A stretch of 42,536 nucleotides of DNA from Alphaproteobacteria bacterium (GCA_947445215.1 CANFDA010000004.1:1-42536), one strand, 5' to 3'; shown: positions 8,689 through 19,491, counted from the stretch's first letter. The notes: generated by a model not told the origin, from the letters alone. Program-made: numbers and translations.

Positions 8689-9639
8689 TTAATTACCGCG
8701 CCTGTAATCGGACAAGCGTGCGGCATCGAGGTCGCCGCGCGAGACGGCCGCGCGAACCGCGCAATCCGGCTCGGTGTCGTGCCCGCAATTGCGAAACCGA
8801 CATTGCAACGCCAGGGCTTCGATATCATCGAAGGCACCCTCGGGGGCTTCCGTGGAGTCCAGAGTTTCCAGACCCCTGAGACCAGGCGTGTCGATAATAG
8901 CGCCACCTTGCGGCCGCACGAACAAGTGACGGCTGGTTGTCGTGTGCCGCCCGCGGCCATCATGCTCGCGAATTTCCTGCGTTTCCTGTGCGTCGCGGCC
9001 AAGGAACTGGTTGGTCAAGGTCGATTTGCCGACGCCGGAAGAGCCAATGAGCGCGACGGTGCGATTTCCAGCGAAATACTGTTCTAGAACCTGAACGCTG
9101 TCCCGAACGCGAGCGCTGATCAGATGAACGGGTAAGTCTGGACCAAGCCCTGCGAACTCATCGCCCAATCCGGCAACATCCCCCAGATCCGATTTGTTCA
9201 CCAGCATGACGGGATCGGCGCCGCTCTGTTGCACCAGGGTGCAATAGCGCTTCATGCGCAGCAGATTGAAGTCGCCCCCCAGTGACGTCACGATAAAAAC
9301 GACATCGATATTCGCGGCCAGAAGCTGCGGCTCGGGCTTTCCGGATGCCTTGCGAATCAATGCGCTCGTCCGGGGCAATACCGCTTCAATCGTCGCTAGG
9401 CCATCGCCCTGGGAAAGGGCTGCCGCTACAAAGTCTCCAACGCCCGGCAAGTCCGAGCGCTGCGCTGCCGTGTTGCGCAATCGCCCGGTTGTGCCCGCGG
9501 ACCCTTCCGCGCCTTCCGTCGCGATCCTGTAGTGGCTTCGGTGCTCCGCAACAACGCGTGCGGGCACCAGACCCTCGCCGCCATGGGCTTCAAACTTCTC
9601 TTGCCATCGCGTGTTCCATCCTAAGGATTCGATGGGCAA
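8689..9639 (-). CDS. rsgA: Ribosome small subunit-dependent GTPase A
   Basis: Circularly permuted GTPase: NKSDLGD (G4) before GSSGVGKST (G1) and DTPGLRG (G3); zinc region CRFRNCGHDTEPDCAV. Start uncertain; TTG at 9639 proposed because the longer ORF overlaps the next gene. Confidence 0.88.
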   Translation of the reverse strand: MPIESLGWNTRWQEKFEAHGGEGLVPARVVAEHRSHYRIATEGAEGSAGTTGRLRNTAAQRSDLPGVGDFVAAALSQGDGLATIEAVLPRTSALIRKASGKPEPQLLAANIDVVFIVTSLGGDFNLLRMKRYCTLVQQSGADPVMLVNKSDLGDVAGLGDEFAGLGPDLPVHLISARVRDSVQVLEQYFAGNRTVALIGSSGVGKSTLTNQFLGRDAQETQEIREHDGRGRHTTTSRHLFVRPQGGAIIDTPGLRGLETLDSTEAPEGAFDDIEALALQCRFRNCGHDTEPDCAVRAAVSRGDLDAARLSDYRRGN

Positions 9640-9674
9640 CGATCCGTCTCCAACATCTCGAATGTTATCCGGCG

Positions 9675-9869
9675 CTATTTGCGAGCGCGGGTCGCGGCCT
9701 TTTGGGCAATAACCAGAGCCTTCGCGTGCGCCTCGCTTGCCAGGGTATGCTTGCGCACCGCCGCATCGTGGGAAGCAGTGCCCATGGCGAGCTTCATTTC
9801 CTTGTGGGCTGCTGCGCGCTCTGCTGCGCATTTTTCAACCGCGATGTCTTCAGGACTCTTATCGGACAT
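9675..9869 (-). CDS. Small Ala/Lys-rich hypothetical protein (64 aa)
   Basis: MSDKSPEDIAVEKCAAERAAAHKEMKLAMGTASHDAAVRKHTLASEAHAKALVIAQKAATRARK. Confidence 0.5.
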   Translation of the reverse strand: MSDKSPEDIAVEKCAAERAAAHKEMKLAMGTASHDAAVRKHTLASEAHAKALVIAQKAATRARK

Positions 9870-10088
9870 TTCCATTTCCTTGCCAGTTGGACAGACGCCA
9901 TCGCTTTCACCGCGCGCCATCCTGCTTGTATCCGCTGCCACTGCTTTTGGCGAACCGGGAACAACGGGCGCGAGCGCATGGCCGAACGCCTGAGTGTCTA
10001 AGACAACGTCGCCACGCTGGACGCGGCGCGCACACTGCGCGCCTGGCGCAGCACCAAGCTGCACCAGAGCGCGACGGCGGCGGAGTAG

Positions 10089-11306
10089 CTAACGCGGTTT
10101 GCGCATCACGGTGACTCGGCCCACGCTGGTGTCGCCCGCATACAGATTGCCCTGCTTGTCGAAGACGAAATAGCTGGCCTCGGTGAACTGGCCCGGGCCG
10201 ATGCCCATGCCGTTTCCGATGGCGCCCACCACGTTGCCGGTGGCGCGATCCAGCTTCAGGAACTGGCCATCCTGGCCGCTGCCCATCCAGGGATTGCCTT
10301 CCGGATCGAAGTGAATGGCGCAGACCAGATTTCGGGTCAGGGTGGTGCGAAGGAACTTGCCGTCGCTGCTATAGACCACGATGCGATACTGCTCGCGGTC
10401 GCCGATCCAGACATCGCCGGTGAGCGGATCCACCGCCAAACCATGGGCGTCATTGAACTTGCCCTGCCCGACTTCATTGCCGAACCATTGGCGAACGAAG
10501 CGGCCATCGCTGGTGACCTGCAGGATGCGCGCCGCGCCGATATTGTTTTCGGGATCGCTGCTGCCCGCATCGTTGGGACTCTCATTGGCGTGGCCCATGG
10601 CGATATAGGCGTCGCCATTCTTGCCGAACGCCACCATCACCGGCTGCCACAACAGGCGCTGGTTCTTCGATTCATCCCAGTCGCCGCGCTTGCCGTTAGT
10701 GCCCAGCGTCAACAGCAGCTTGCCGTCGGGCGAAATCTTCTGGACCGTCGACATTCCGGCATCGGTGATCCAGACATTGTCCTGCGCATCCACCGCCAGG
10801 CCATGCGCCTTGGAGCGGTGCGTGATGACGTCATCGCCCGCCGACACAACCAGCTTCTTGTTGGCGTCGAACTTCATCAGTTGGGCTTCACCGGGCGCGC
10901 GGCGCTGGAAGGCCCAGAGATTGCCGCGTGAATCCAGGCCCACCGACGGCAGGCCGCCATAACCGCGCGGCAGATTGTAGGAATAGTCCGGGGTCCAGCC
11001 CGGCATCGGATTCCAGAACACCCGCATCATCTGGTTGCGCGGGAACCCGCCGCGCCGCCCGCACATGATGGAGCCCTGACAGCCCGGCACGGTGTCGGTG
11101 GCGCGGATGGGGCTGGGGCCAGCGGGGCGCGAATCCGTCACGGTGCCGTCGGCCGCCACCAGCGTGTGGCCGGTGGGATCGGGAAAGCTGGGCTTGTAGG
11201 ACCAGGCTGGCGAGCCATTGGCGGCGGGGCCGGACAGCGGCGGCATGGTCTGCGCCAGCACCGGCGTCACAGCCAAGGCCAGGCCCATCAGGATCAGCTT
11301 CTTCAT
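10089..11306 (-). CDS. Secreted NHL-repeat / six-bladed beta-propeller protein
   Basis: Signal peptide MKKLILMGLALAVTPVLAQ; NHL-like repeats (HGLAVDAQDNVWITDAG, HGLAVDPLTGDVWIGDREQYRIVVYSSDGKFL, FVFDKQGNLYAGD). Confidence 0.8.
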   Translation of the reverse strand: MKKLILMGLALAVTPVLAQTMPPLSGPAANGSPAWSYKPSFPDPTGHTLVAADGTVTDSRPAGPSPIRATDTVPGCQGSIMCGRRGGFPRNQMMRVFWNPMPGWTPDYSYNLPRGYGGLPSVGLDSRGNLWAFQRRAPGEAQLMKFDANKKLVVSAGDDVITHRSKAHGLAVDAQDNVWITDAGMSTVQKISPDGKLLLTLGTNGKRGDWDESKNQRLLWQPVMVAFGKNGDAYIAMGHANESPNDAGSSDPENNIGAARILQVTSDGRFVRQWFGNEVGQGKFNDAHGLAVDPLTGDVWIGDREQYRIVVYSSDGKFLRTTLTRNLVCAIHFDPEGNPWMGSGQDGQFLKLDRATGNVVGAIGNGMGIGPGQFTEASYFVFDKQGNLYAGDTSVGRVTVMRKPR

Positions 11307-11391
11307 CGGTTCTCCCTGTTATCGTTGGGGGCAGCCTAGTCGCTTCGGCAAAAGCGCGGAAGATGCGGCAAGCAATACCGCAGTGCGATAT

Positions 11392-12936
<1,545 letters not shown>

Positions 12937-12962
12937 GCGCGGGGGTTAGCAGGGGCAAGCGG

Positions 12963-14111
12963 TCAGTGCAACAAAACAGCGGCCAGATGGGCCGCCAGGG
13001 CACAGAAAGCCACCACCGCCCAGGCGGGGATGCGCAGGAACAGCAGGAACCCGAGGCCCGCCAGCACGATGGCGATGTCGGCGGGCGCGCCGACCGCGCC
13101 GGTGATGACGGGATCGTAAAGCGCCGCCGCCAGCAGCCCGACCACCGCCGCGTTCACCCCCAGCAGTGCAGCCCGCAGGCCGCGCCGGTGCGACACCGCC
13201 TGCCAGAGCGGCCAGCCCCCCGCCACCAGCAGCAGCGACGGCAGATAGATGGCGAAGAGACAGAGCAGCGCGCCCGGCCAGCCCGCGATCTTCATGCCAA
13301 GGAACGCGGCAAAGGAAAAAAGCGGCCCCGGCATCGCCTGCGCCGCGCCATATCCGGCCAGGAAATCGCTTTCGCCGATCCAGCCCGGCGTCACCAGCGC
13401 TTCCTTCAAGAGCGGCAGCACGACATGGCCGCCGCCGAACACCAGCGCCCCGGTGCGATAGAAGATGTCGAACAGTGCCAGGTCGCGATGGACAAAGGCG
13501 AGCAGCGGCAAGAGCAGCAGCAGCGCGAAAAACCCCGCCAGCAGCCACGGTGCGTGACGCGGCGCTCTCGCCGCGCTGGCTGCAACGCCATCGGGCTTCA
13601 GCAACAGCGCACCCGCCACGCCGCCCAGCACGATCACGCCGACCTGGCCCGTCACACCCGGCAGCAGCAATGCCAGCGCGGCGGCGATAACCGCCAGCAC
13701 CCGCCGCGTCCCATCGGGCGTCAGCGATTTCGCCATCAGCCACAGCGCCTGCGCCACGATGGCGGCCGCCGCCAGCTTCAGCCCATGCACCCAGGGTGCG
13801 CTGGCCGCATCGCCGATGCCATCCAGAAACAGTGCGAACAACGCCATCAGCAGCGCCGACGGCAGCGTGAAAGCCATGAAAGCGGCGATCAGACCGCCCG
13901 CGCCCGCGCGCATCCGGCCCAGAGCCATCGCCACCTGGCTGGACGCAGGCCCCGGCAGGAACTGGCAGAAGGCCAGGATGGCGGCATAGGATTGTTCGTC
14001 CAGCCAGCGGCGGCGTTCGACGAATTCGCTGCGGAAGTACGCCAGATGCGCCACCGGCCCGCCGAAACTGGTCAGGCCCAGCCGCAGGAAGATCGCGAAG
14101 ACCTCACGCAT
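12963..14111 (-). CDS. chrA: Chromate transporter, two-domain CHR family
   Basis: FLRLGLTSFGGPVAHLAYFR, AFCQFLPGPASSQVAMALG, and second-half FGGGHVVLPLL / AQAMPGPLFSFAAFLG motifs. Confidence 0.9.
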   Translation of the reverse strand: MREVFAIFLRLGLTSFGGPVAHLAYFRSEFVERRRWLDEQSYAAILAFCQFLPGPASSQVAMALGRMRAGAGGLIAAFMAFTLPSALLMALFALFLDGIGDAASAPWVHGLKLAAAAIVAQALWLMAKSLTPDGTRRVLAVIAAALALLLPGVTGQVGVIVLGGVAGALLLKPDGVAASAARAPRHAPWLLAGFFALLLLLPLLAFVHRDLALFDIFYRTGALVFGGGHVVLPLLKEALVTPGWIGESDFLAGYGAAQAMPGPLFSFAAFLGMKIAGWPGALLCLFAIYLPSLLLVAGGWPLWQAVSHRRGLRAALLGVNAAVVGLLAAALYDPVITGAVGAPADIAIVLAGLGFLLFLRIPAWAVVAFCALAAHLAAVLLH

Positions 14112-14637
14112 TTTTTGCGGCGTCCATGACCCGCCGCGCCCGCAGATACATCTCGGCGCTGCGCAGCGTGAACAGGGCGGCGGTGAAGACAATCAGCGCA
14201 TCGGTGATCAGCAATACGTCCAGATGCCAGGCCTCGCCTTCCAGCCGCACGCCGGTGTTGATGCCGCTGCGCCCCAGGATCAGCGCCAGCATCACCAGCA
14301 CCGCCGCCTGCCCGCCCTGCACCATCAGCGTGCCATCCTCAGGGTGGACTTCGATCTTCATGGTGCGGGCGAAATACCAGCCCGCCACCGCGCCGATGGC
14401 ACCTGCCAAAGGCAGGATCACCCATTCACCCGGCGTGAAATGCCGCGAAACGCCGGGCACCTCCGCCCACAGCACCAGCGTCGCCACCAGCACCAGCACC
14501 ACCGGGCGTATCCACAGCCGCTTCAACTTGAGCGGTTGCGGCCGCGACAGCTTGCGCATGCGAAAATAGAGGATCGGCAGCAGCAGCAGCAGCGGCAGGA
14601 ACGGCAGAAAGGGCGCAAGCGGATGGCCGGGCGGCAT
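14104..14637 (-). CDS. Integral membrane protein, DUF1453/CcdC-like
   Basis: Several TM segments, FRMRKLSRPQPLKLKRLWIRP; overlaps the downstream chrA start and shares an ATG/stop junction with the DUF1491 gene. Confidence 0.6.
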   Translation of the reverse strand: MPPGHPLAPFLPFLPLLLLLPILYFRMRKLSRPQPLKLKRLWIRPVVLVLVATLVLWAEVPGVSRHFTPGEWVILPLAGAIGAVAGWYFARTMKIEVHPEDGTLMVQGGQAAVLVMLALILGRSGINTGVRLEGEAWHLDVLLITDALIVFTAALFTLRSAEMYLRARRVMDAAKNA

Positions 14638-14975
14638 CAGACAATGTCCTCGTCTACAAAAGCGCGGCCCTGGCGGTCTTCGATCTCCACGATCCACAGA
14701 TCGGGATCGAATTTCACCTGTTTGTCACACCAGGCATGCGCTGTATCTTCCGCGCTCCAGTCGCCCAGCGGCCGCGCCCAGGCCAGCTTGCCGTCACCCA
14801 TGCGCACCTGATTGAGCACCAGCGCGGTCTTGTCCAGACGCGACAGACGCAGGATCACAGCGCCCGCATCTTCCGCGCCCTTGCGGACGATGAAGGCCGA
14901 CGCGCCCGCGACTTCGGCGCGGCGGATGAGCGCGCGCACGAAGATCGCGGCCTTGAGACGCGGTGTCGATTCCAT
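14637..14975 (-). CDS. DUF1491 family protein
   Basis: RLKAAIFVRALIRRAEVAGASAFIVRKGAEDAGAVILRLSR...DPDLWIVEIEDRQGRAFVDE. Confidence 0.85.
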   Translation of the reverse strand: MESTPRLKAAIFVRALIRRAEVAGASAFIVRKGAEDAGAVILRLSRLDKTALVLNQVRMGDGKLAWARPLGDWSAEDTAHAWCDKQVKFDPDLWIVEIEDRQGRAFVDEDIV

Positions 14976-15015
14976 AGAAAGCTTTTAGACTAATTATTCT
15001 GTGAATGCTGCCGTG

Positions 15016-15093
15016 GCCGCTCGCTCAAGCTCGCAGCACTCGTCGCTCAAATCGGTCCACTGGACCAATTTGCCCGGCTTAGGCGTGCCTCGT
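15016..15093. repeat. Intergenic palindrome-containing repeat, copy B (inverted relative to copy A)
   Basis: GCCGCTCGCTCAAGCTCGCAGCACTCGTCGCTCAAATCGGTCCACTGGACCAATTTGCCCGGCTTAGG aligns with the reverse complement of 1183-1264; near-palindromic core 15049-15071. Confidence 0.7.
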
Positions 15094-15235
15094 CCGATTA
15101 CCAAGCCTCACTTGAAGACATTAATGGGTATCGAGTTACTGTTAGCGTCCTATCCGAAAAGATGAGAGTATCTGCGAAGATCGTGGAAGCACATCTAGTA
15201 GAGAACTGCGTGATGTCACCACAAGAGCCCGCGGG

Positions 15236-15481
15236 CTAATCCATATCCATTGCTTGTTTATAAATATCAAGCAAAGCTTCCTGCTCCTGATACTCCGCCT
15301 TATCCATCTTTCTGAGCCGAATAATTTGGCGCATGATCTTGGTGTCGAAGCCGGTGCCCTTGGCTTCCGAGAACACCTCGCGGATGTCGGCGCTGAGCGC
15401 GGTGCGCTCCTCCTCCAGCCGCTCGATGCGGTCTATGAAGGATTTCAGCTGTTCCTTGGCGAAAGCAGTCTTGTTGGCCAT
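15236..15481 (-). CDS. gapR: DUF2312 / GapR-like nucleoid-associated protein
   Basis: AFAKEQLKSFIDRIERLEEERTALSADIREVFSEAKGTGFDTKIMRQIIRLRKMDKAEYQEQEALLDIY. Confidence 0.92.
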   Translation of the reverse strand: MANKTAFAKEQLKSFIDRIERLEEERTALSADIREVFSEAKGTGFDTKIMRQIIRLRKMDKAEYQEQEALLDIYKQAMDMD

Positions 15482-15555
15482 GCGGTGCTCGACAGATTTT
15501 GGAAGGGCCGGACCCTACCCCGCCGCCGTCACCGGCGGCAACGCGAAAGATTGGC

Positions 15556-15847
15556 CTAGCTGTGGGCCTTTTTCTGGCTGGCGGCAAAGGCGGCAAGTTG
15601 TTCCGGCGTCCCGTATTTCTGGTGCTGCGCCTTCCATTCGGACTGGGGCATGCCATAGACGCGGGCGCGGCCTTCATCCTTGCTCAGGGCAACACCATGT
15701 TCGGCGGCGGCCTCGGCATACCAGTCGCCCAGGGAGTTGCGGCAGAAACCGCCCGCGATCATCAGGTCGATATTCTGGACGTCCTTGCGCGCGCAGGTGC
15801 GCCACCAAACGCCGGAACGCGACAGCTTCCAACGCTTCGTCGCTCAT
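15556..15847 (-). pseudogene. DUF1244 domain protein gene with apparent frameshift
   Basis: ATG at 15847 (ATGA overlap with upstream gene) gives MSDEALEAVAFRRLVAHLRA, then the family continues in another frame as KDVQNIDLMIAGGFCRNSLGDWYAEAA...YGMPQSEWKAQHQ; break at GC run 15787-15794. Confidence 0.8.
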
Positions 15848-16578
15848 CGTATGCGCTCCATGTCGCCCAGCGCTGCCGCCAGGGTGTGATAAATCCGGCT
15901 GGCGAAATTCGTCGCCATCTCTTCGGTGGCGATCAGGTCTTGACGGATTTCGACCAGCACATGTGGCAGGCTGCGCTTGGTGCCATGGCGGTTGAGGCAG
16001 TCATTCTCCAGCGCGCCCGAATAAGGTTCGTTGTCGCCATAGAGAAAAGCGTGCTGCGACAGCCGCGCCATCAGCGGCTTTGCCAGCCGCTTGTCAGTGT
16101 CCCACAGCACGCCGACTTCCCAGGGACGCGCCTGGCCCTTCCAGCTGGGCGTGAAGCTATGGATGGAGATGAGCACGGCTTTCGGGCTGATGCGGTCCAG
16201 CTCCGCCGTGATCGCGGCATGATAGGGGTCGTAATAGTCGCGGATGCGGCGCGCCACCTCGGCAGCATCGGCGTCGCGGTTGCCGGGGATGATGCTGCCG
16301 TCCGACAGCTTCATCACCAGGGTGGGATCGTCCGGCCCCCGGTTGAGGTCGATCAGCAGGCGCGACCAGCGGCCCAACAGGGCGCTCGCGCCAAAGTGGC
16401 GGCTAAGCGCGCGCGTCACCTGCGCCGCCCCGATGTCATAGGCGATATGGGTCTGGAACAGGGCCGGATCGAGGCCCAAAAGGCCAAAGCTCTCCGGAAG
16501 CGCCGCCGCGGCATGGTCGCAGAGCAGAAGCAGGGTGGATTTGGGGTCGCGGGCTGCGACCTGCTCAAAAGCCGTCAT
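15844..16578 (-). CDS. N-formylglutamate amidohydrolase family protein
   Basis: LLLCDHAAAALPESFGLLGL, AYDIGAAQVTRALSRHFGASALLGRWSRLLIDLNR, LISIHSFTPSWKGQARPWEVGVLWD, ENDCLNRHGTKRSLPHVLVEIRQDLI. Confidence 0.92.
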   Translation of the reverse strand: MTAFEQVAARDPKSTLLLLCDHAAAALPESFGLLGLDPALFQTHIAYDIGAAQVTRALSRHFGASALLGRWSRLLIDLNRGPDDPTLVMKLSDGSIIPGNRDADAAEVARRIRDYYDPYHAAITAELDRISPKAVLISIHSFTPSWKGQARPWEVGVLWDTDKRLAKPLMARLSQHAFLYGDNEPYSGALENDCLNRHGTKRSLPHVLVEIRQDLIATEEMATNFASRIYHTLAAALGDMERIR

Positions 16579-16684
16579 GGGAGAGGGTTATAAGAGCACC
16601 GCCAGGCCATCGAAAGCGGATTTTCGTGTTCTGCAAACCTTTAAATATTGACCTTGGTACCGGTTCGCGTCACACCAAACCGGT

Positions 16685-17086
16685 ATGCGAAATGCCCTGT
16701 TCCTTGCTGCCGCACTGCTGCTGGCGCCCGGCTTCTTCAGCTCCGCCATGGCCGCGTTCAACCTCTGCAACAAGACCAAGGCAGACGTGCGGGTGGCGCT
16801 GGGGCGTTTCGACGGCAAGGCCTGGACGTCGGAGGGCTGGTGGAATGTGCGGCCTGCCCAATGCGCCACACCTCTCAACGGACCGCTGCAGGCGCGGTTC
16901 TATTATTTCTACGCCACTGATGGCGCCGGCACCTGGGAGGGCAAGACCAATTTCTGCGTTGCCCCGGCCAAGCGCTTCAACGCCGAAACCCGCGCCGATT
17001 GCGCCAGGCGCGGTTTCGACCGCCGCGGCTTTCTCGAAGTCGATACCGGCCGCAACGCCGACTGGACGCAAACTCTTTCGAACTGA
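16685..17086 (+). CDS. DUF1036 domain-containing secreted protein
   Basis: Signal peptide then FNLCNKTKADVRVALGRFDGKAWTSEGWWNVRPAQCATPLNGPLQARFYYFYATD. Confidence 0.88.
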   Translation: MRNALFLAAALLLAPGFFSSAMAAFNLCNKTKADVRVALGRFDGKAWTSEGWWNVRPAQCATPLNGPLQARFYYFYATDGAGTWEGKTNFCVAPAKRFNAETRADCARRGFDRRGFLEVDTGRNADWTQTLSN

Positions 17087-17116
17087 TTGACCAACTAGAA
17101 AAATACGGGAACCAAC

Positions 17117-18541
17117 ATGAGACGCCGCCGCAAGACCAAGATCCTCGCCACCCTGGGCCCGGCCTCCAACACGCCGGAGATGATGCGTACCCTGGTCGAT
17201 GCGGGGGTGGACATTTTCCGCATCAATATGAGCCACACCAATCACGACATGCTGAAGCAGATGCATGGCGCGATCCGCAAGCTGTCGGAGGGGATGGGCC
17301 GCCATATCGGCATTCTCTGCGACCTGCAGGGGCCGAAGATCCGGCTGGGCACCATTCCCGGCGGCAAGCGCATGCTAGTGCAGGACGAGAAGGTGCGGCT
17401 GGTGCTGGGCGAGACCGCCAAGAACCCGGACGAAATTCCGATCCCACATCCGGAAATCTTCCAGGCGATTAAACAAAAGCATACGCTTTTGATCGATGAC
17501 GGCAAGGTGCGCCTGCGCCTGCTGCGCCGGGGCGACGACTTCGCCGAGGCCACCGTGGAAGTGCCGGGCGAGATCAAGGACCGCAAGGGCGTCAACATGC
17601 CCGACACGCTGCTGCCCATGTCGGCGATGACGACCAAGGACCGCGCCGATCTCGACGCCGCGCTGGTGCTGGGTGTTGACTGGATCGCGCTGTCCTTCGT
17701 GCAGCGCCCCGAAGACCTGATCGAGCTGAAGGAAATCGTGAAGGGCCGGGCCGGATGCCTGGCCAAGATCGAGAAGCCCAAGGCCATCGAAAGCCTGGAT
17801 GCCATCGTCAAGGAATCCGACGCCCTGATGGTGGCGCGCGGCGATCTGGGCGTGGAAATGCCGCTGGAAGCGGTGCCGGGCCTGCAGAAGCAGATCGTGC
17901 GCGCCGCACGCAAGGCCGGCAAGCCTGTGGTGGTGGCGACCCAGATGCTGGAATCGATGATCAACGCGCCCGTTCCCACCCGCGCCGAAGTTTCGGACGT
18001 GGCGCAAGCCGTGTTCGAAGGCGCCGACGCAGTGATGCTGTCAGCAGAATCGGCCAGCGGCCAGTATCCCGAAGACGCCGTGGCGATGATGGACCGCATC
18101 GCCAGCAACGTGGAATGCGATCCGCTCTATCGCCAGATCATCGAAGCCCAGCGGCACGAAACCGGCAATACGGTGCCCGATTCCATCATGGCGGCGGTGC
18201 ATGTCGTCACCGAAACCATCGAAGCCCGCGCCATCCTGTGCTGGACCTCCACGGGCGTCACCGCCCTGCGCGCCGCGCGCGAGCGGCCGCGCGCGCCGAT
18301 CATCGTCGCCACACCGTCGTTGCAGACCGCGCGCCGCATGGCGCTTGTGTGGGGCGCTCACGCCACCGTGGTGCCGGACATCAACAACGTCGACGAAATG
18401 GTGGACCAGGCCTGCGCTATCGCCATGCAGGAAGGCTTTGCCGATATTGGCGAGCATATCGTCATCACCGCCGGCATTCCGTTCGGCAAGTCGGGCGGCA
18501 CGAATTTGCTGCGTGTGGCGTCGGTCACGGCGAAGAAGTAG
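17117..18541 (+). CDS. pyk: Pyruvate kinase
   Basis: TKILATLGPASNTPEMMRTLVDAGVDIFRINMSH, LCDLQGPKIRLG, AKIEKPKAIESLDAIVKESDALMVARGDLGVEMP, VATQMLESM. Confidence 0.97.
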   Translation: MRRRRKTKILATLGPASNTPEMMRTLVDAGVDIFRINMSHTNHDMLKQMHGAIRKLSEGMGRHIGILCDLQGPKIRLGTIPGGKRMLVQDEKVRLVLGETAKNPDEIPIPHPEIFQAIKQKHTLLIDDGKVRLRLLRRGDDFAEATVEVPGEIKDRKGVNMPDTLLPMSAMTTKDRADLDAALVLGVDWIALSFVQRPEDLIELKEIVKGRAGCLAKIEKPKAIESLDAIVKESDALMVARGDLGVEMPLEAVPGLQKQIVRAARKAGKPVVVATQMLESMINAPVPTRAEVSDVAQAVFEGADAVMLSAESASGQYPEDAVAMMDRIASNVECDPLYRQIIEAQRHETGNTVPDSIMAAVHVVTETIEARAILCWTSTGVTALRAARERPRAPIIVATPSLQTARRMALVWGAHATVVPDINNVDEMVDQACAIAMQEGFADIGEHIVITAGIPFGKSGGTNLLRVASVTAKK

Positions 18542-18548
18542 ATCAGAA

Positions 18549-18609
18549 GAAACCACTCGGACCCGCCCCCCTTTTGTGCGAACCGCATGAAAAAATGGGG
18601 GGTGGTTTC
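18549..18609. terminator. Candidate bidirectional terminator hairpin between pyk and convergent gene
   Basis: Outer arms GAAACCA/TGGTTTC and inner CCCCCCTTTT/AAAAAATGGGGGG; imperfect with an internal bulge. Confidence 0.45.
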
Positions 18610-18662
18610 AGCATGCGATGGTGACCGTCAGGGAGCCGAGCGGAAGCTGAAACCGGAGGGGG

Positions 18663-19067
18663 TCAGCTAGAAAAGTCACAAGGCGGCATGACGAACTTCG
18701 CATCCACCTTGCGCGAATTGTAGACAAAGCCCGTCGCCTCGTAGCGATAGCTTTGCGTGCGCGCCTCATGCTTGAGGATGCGGTAGACGTCCGTGCGCGG
18801 TTCGGGCACGCCATCGACCCGCGCGATGCGCACCGTCAGCATGTCGCCCTTCAGCGACCAGGTGCCGTCCTGGGTGCTGTCAAAGGCCTGGCCCTGGCGG
18901 CAGGCGCGATGCAGGACATGGAATTTTCCGTCCGCCGTGCCGTTCTCCAGCCACATCTGGCTCCTGTCGTCCGGCTGGCCGCTGCCGAACCAGCGCCCCA
19001 CCAGCCAGCTATCCGCGGCTTGCGCGGGCGTGACGGACAGCAGGGCGCAGAGAAAGAATCTCTTCAT
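18663..19067 (-). CDS. Small secreted two-Cys protein, tandem paralog 2
   Basis: MKRFFLCALLSVTPAQA signal; WLVGRWFGSGQPDDRSQM...LHRACRQG...SRKVDAKFVMPPCDFSS; paralogous to the adjacent gene. Confidence 0.75.
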   Translation of the reverse strand: MKRFFLCALLSVTPAQAADSWLVGRWFGSGQPDDRSQMWLENGTADGKFHVLHRACRQGQAFDSTQDGTWSLKGDMLTVRIARVDGVPEPRTDVYRILKHEARTQSYRYEATGFVYNSRKVDAKFVMPPCDFSS

Positions 19068-19068
19068 C

Positions 19069-19491
19069 TCAGCTGACGAGATCGCAGGGCGGCATCTGGA
19101 ATTTGCTGTCCACCTTGCGCGACTTGTAAGGGAAATTGTTCGCGACAAGCGTGTAGTCCTGCGTTTTCCCATCGACGGCATCGATGCGGTAGCGGTCCTC
19201 GTAGGATCGCGGCTCGCCGTTCACCGCCGTCATGTTGATGGTGAGGATGTTGCCGTTGATACGCCAGCGGCCGGTCTGGCTCTGGTCGGTGGCGTTGCCC
19301 TGGACGCAGGCGCGATGCAACGCGCGGAAGGAACCGTCGAGATTGAAGGTGTCGATAAACATCTGGCTGCGATCGCCGGGCTGGCCGCTGCCGAACCAGT
19401 GCCCCAACCACAGCGTGGACAAAGGCGGATTCTGCGCCAGCACGGGCGACGCCATCAGCACCAATGCGGCCGCGATCAGGACACGCTTCAT
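19069..19491 (-). CDS. Small secreted two-Cys protein, tandem paralog 1
   Basis: MKRVLIAAALVLMASPVLA signal; LWLGHWFGSGQPGDRSQM...LHRACVQG...SRKVDSKFQMPPCDLVS. Confidence 0.75.
   Translation of the reverse strand: MKRVLIAAALVLMASPVLAQNPPLSTLWLGHWFGSGQPGDRSQMFIDTFNLDGSFRALHRACVQGNATDQSQTGRWRINGNILTINMTAVNGEPRSYEDRYRIDAVDGKTQDYTLVANNFPYKSRKVDSKFQMPPCDLVS

Noticed and set aside
10000-10088. Plus-strand frame DNVATLDAARTLRAWRSTKLHQSATAAE* between the small protein and NHL-protein genes
   Set aside because: Short, immediately preceded by a stop codon, no recognised family; could be a gene remnant but unsupported.
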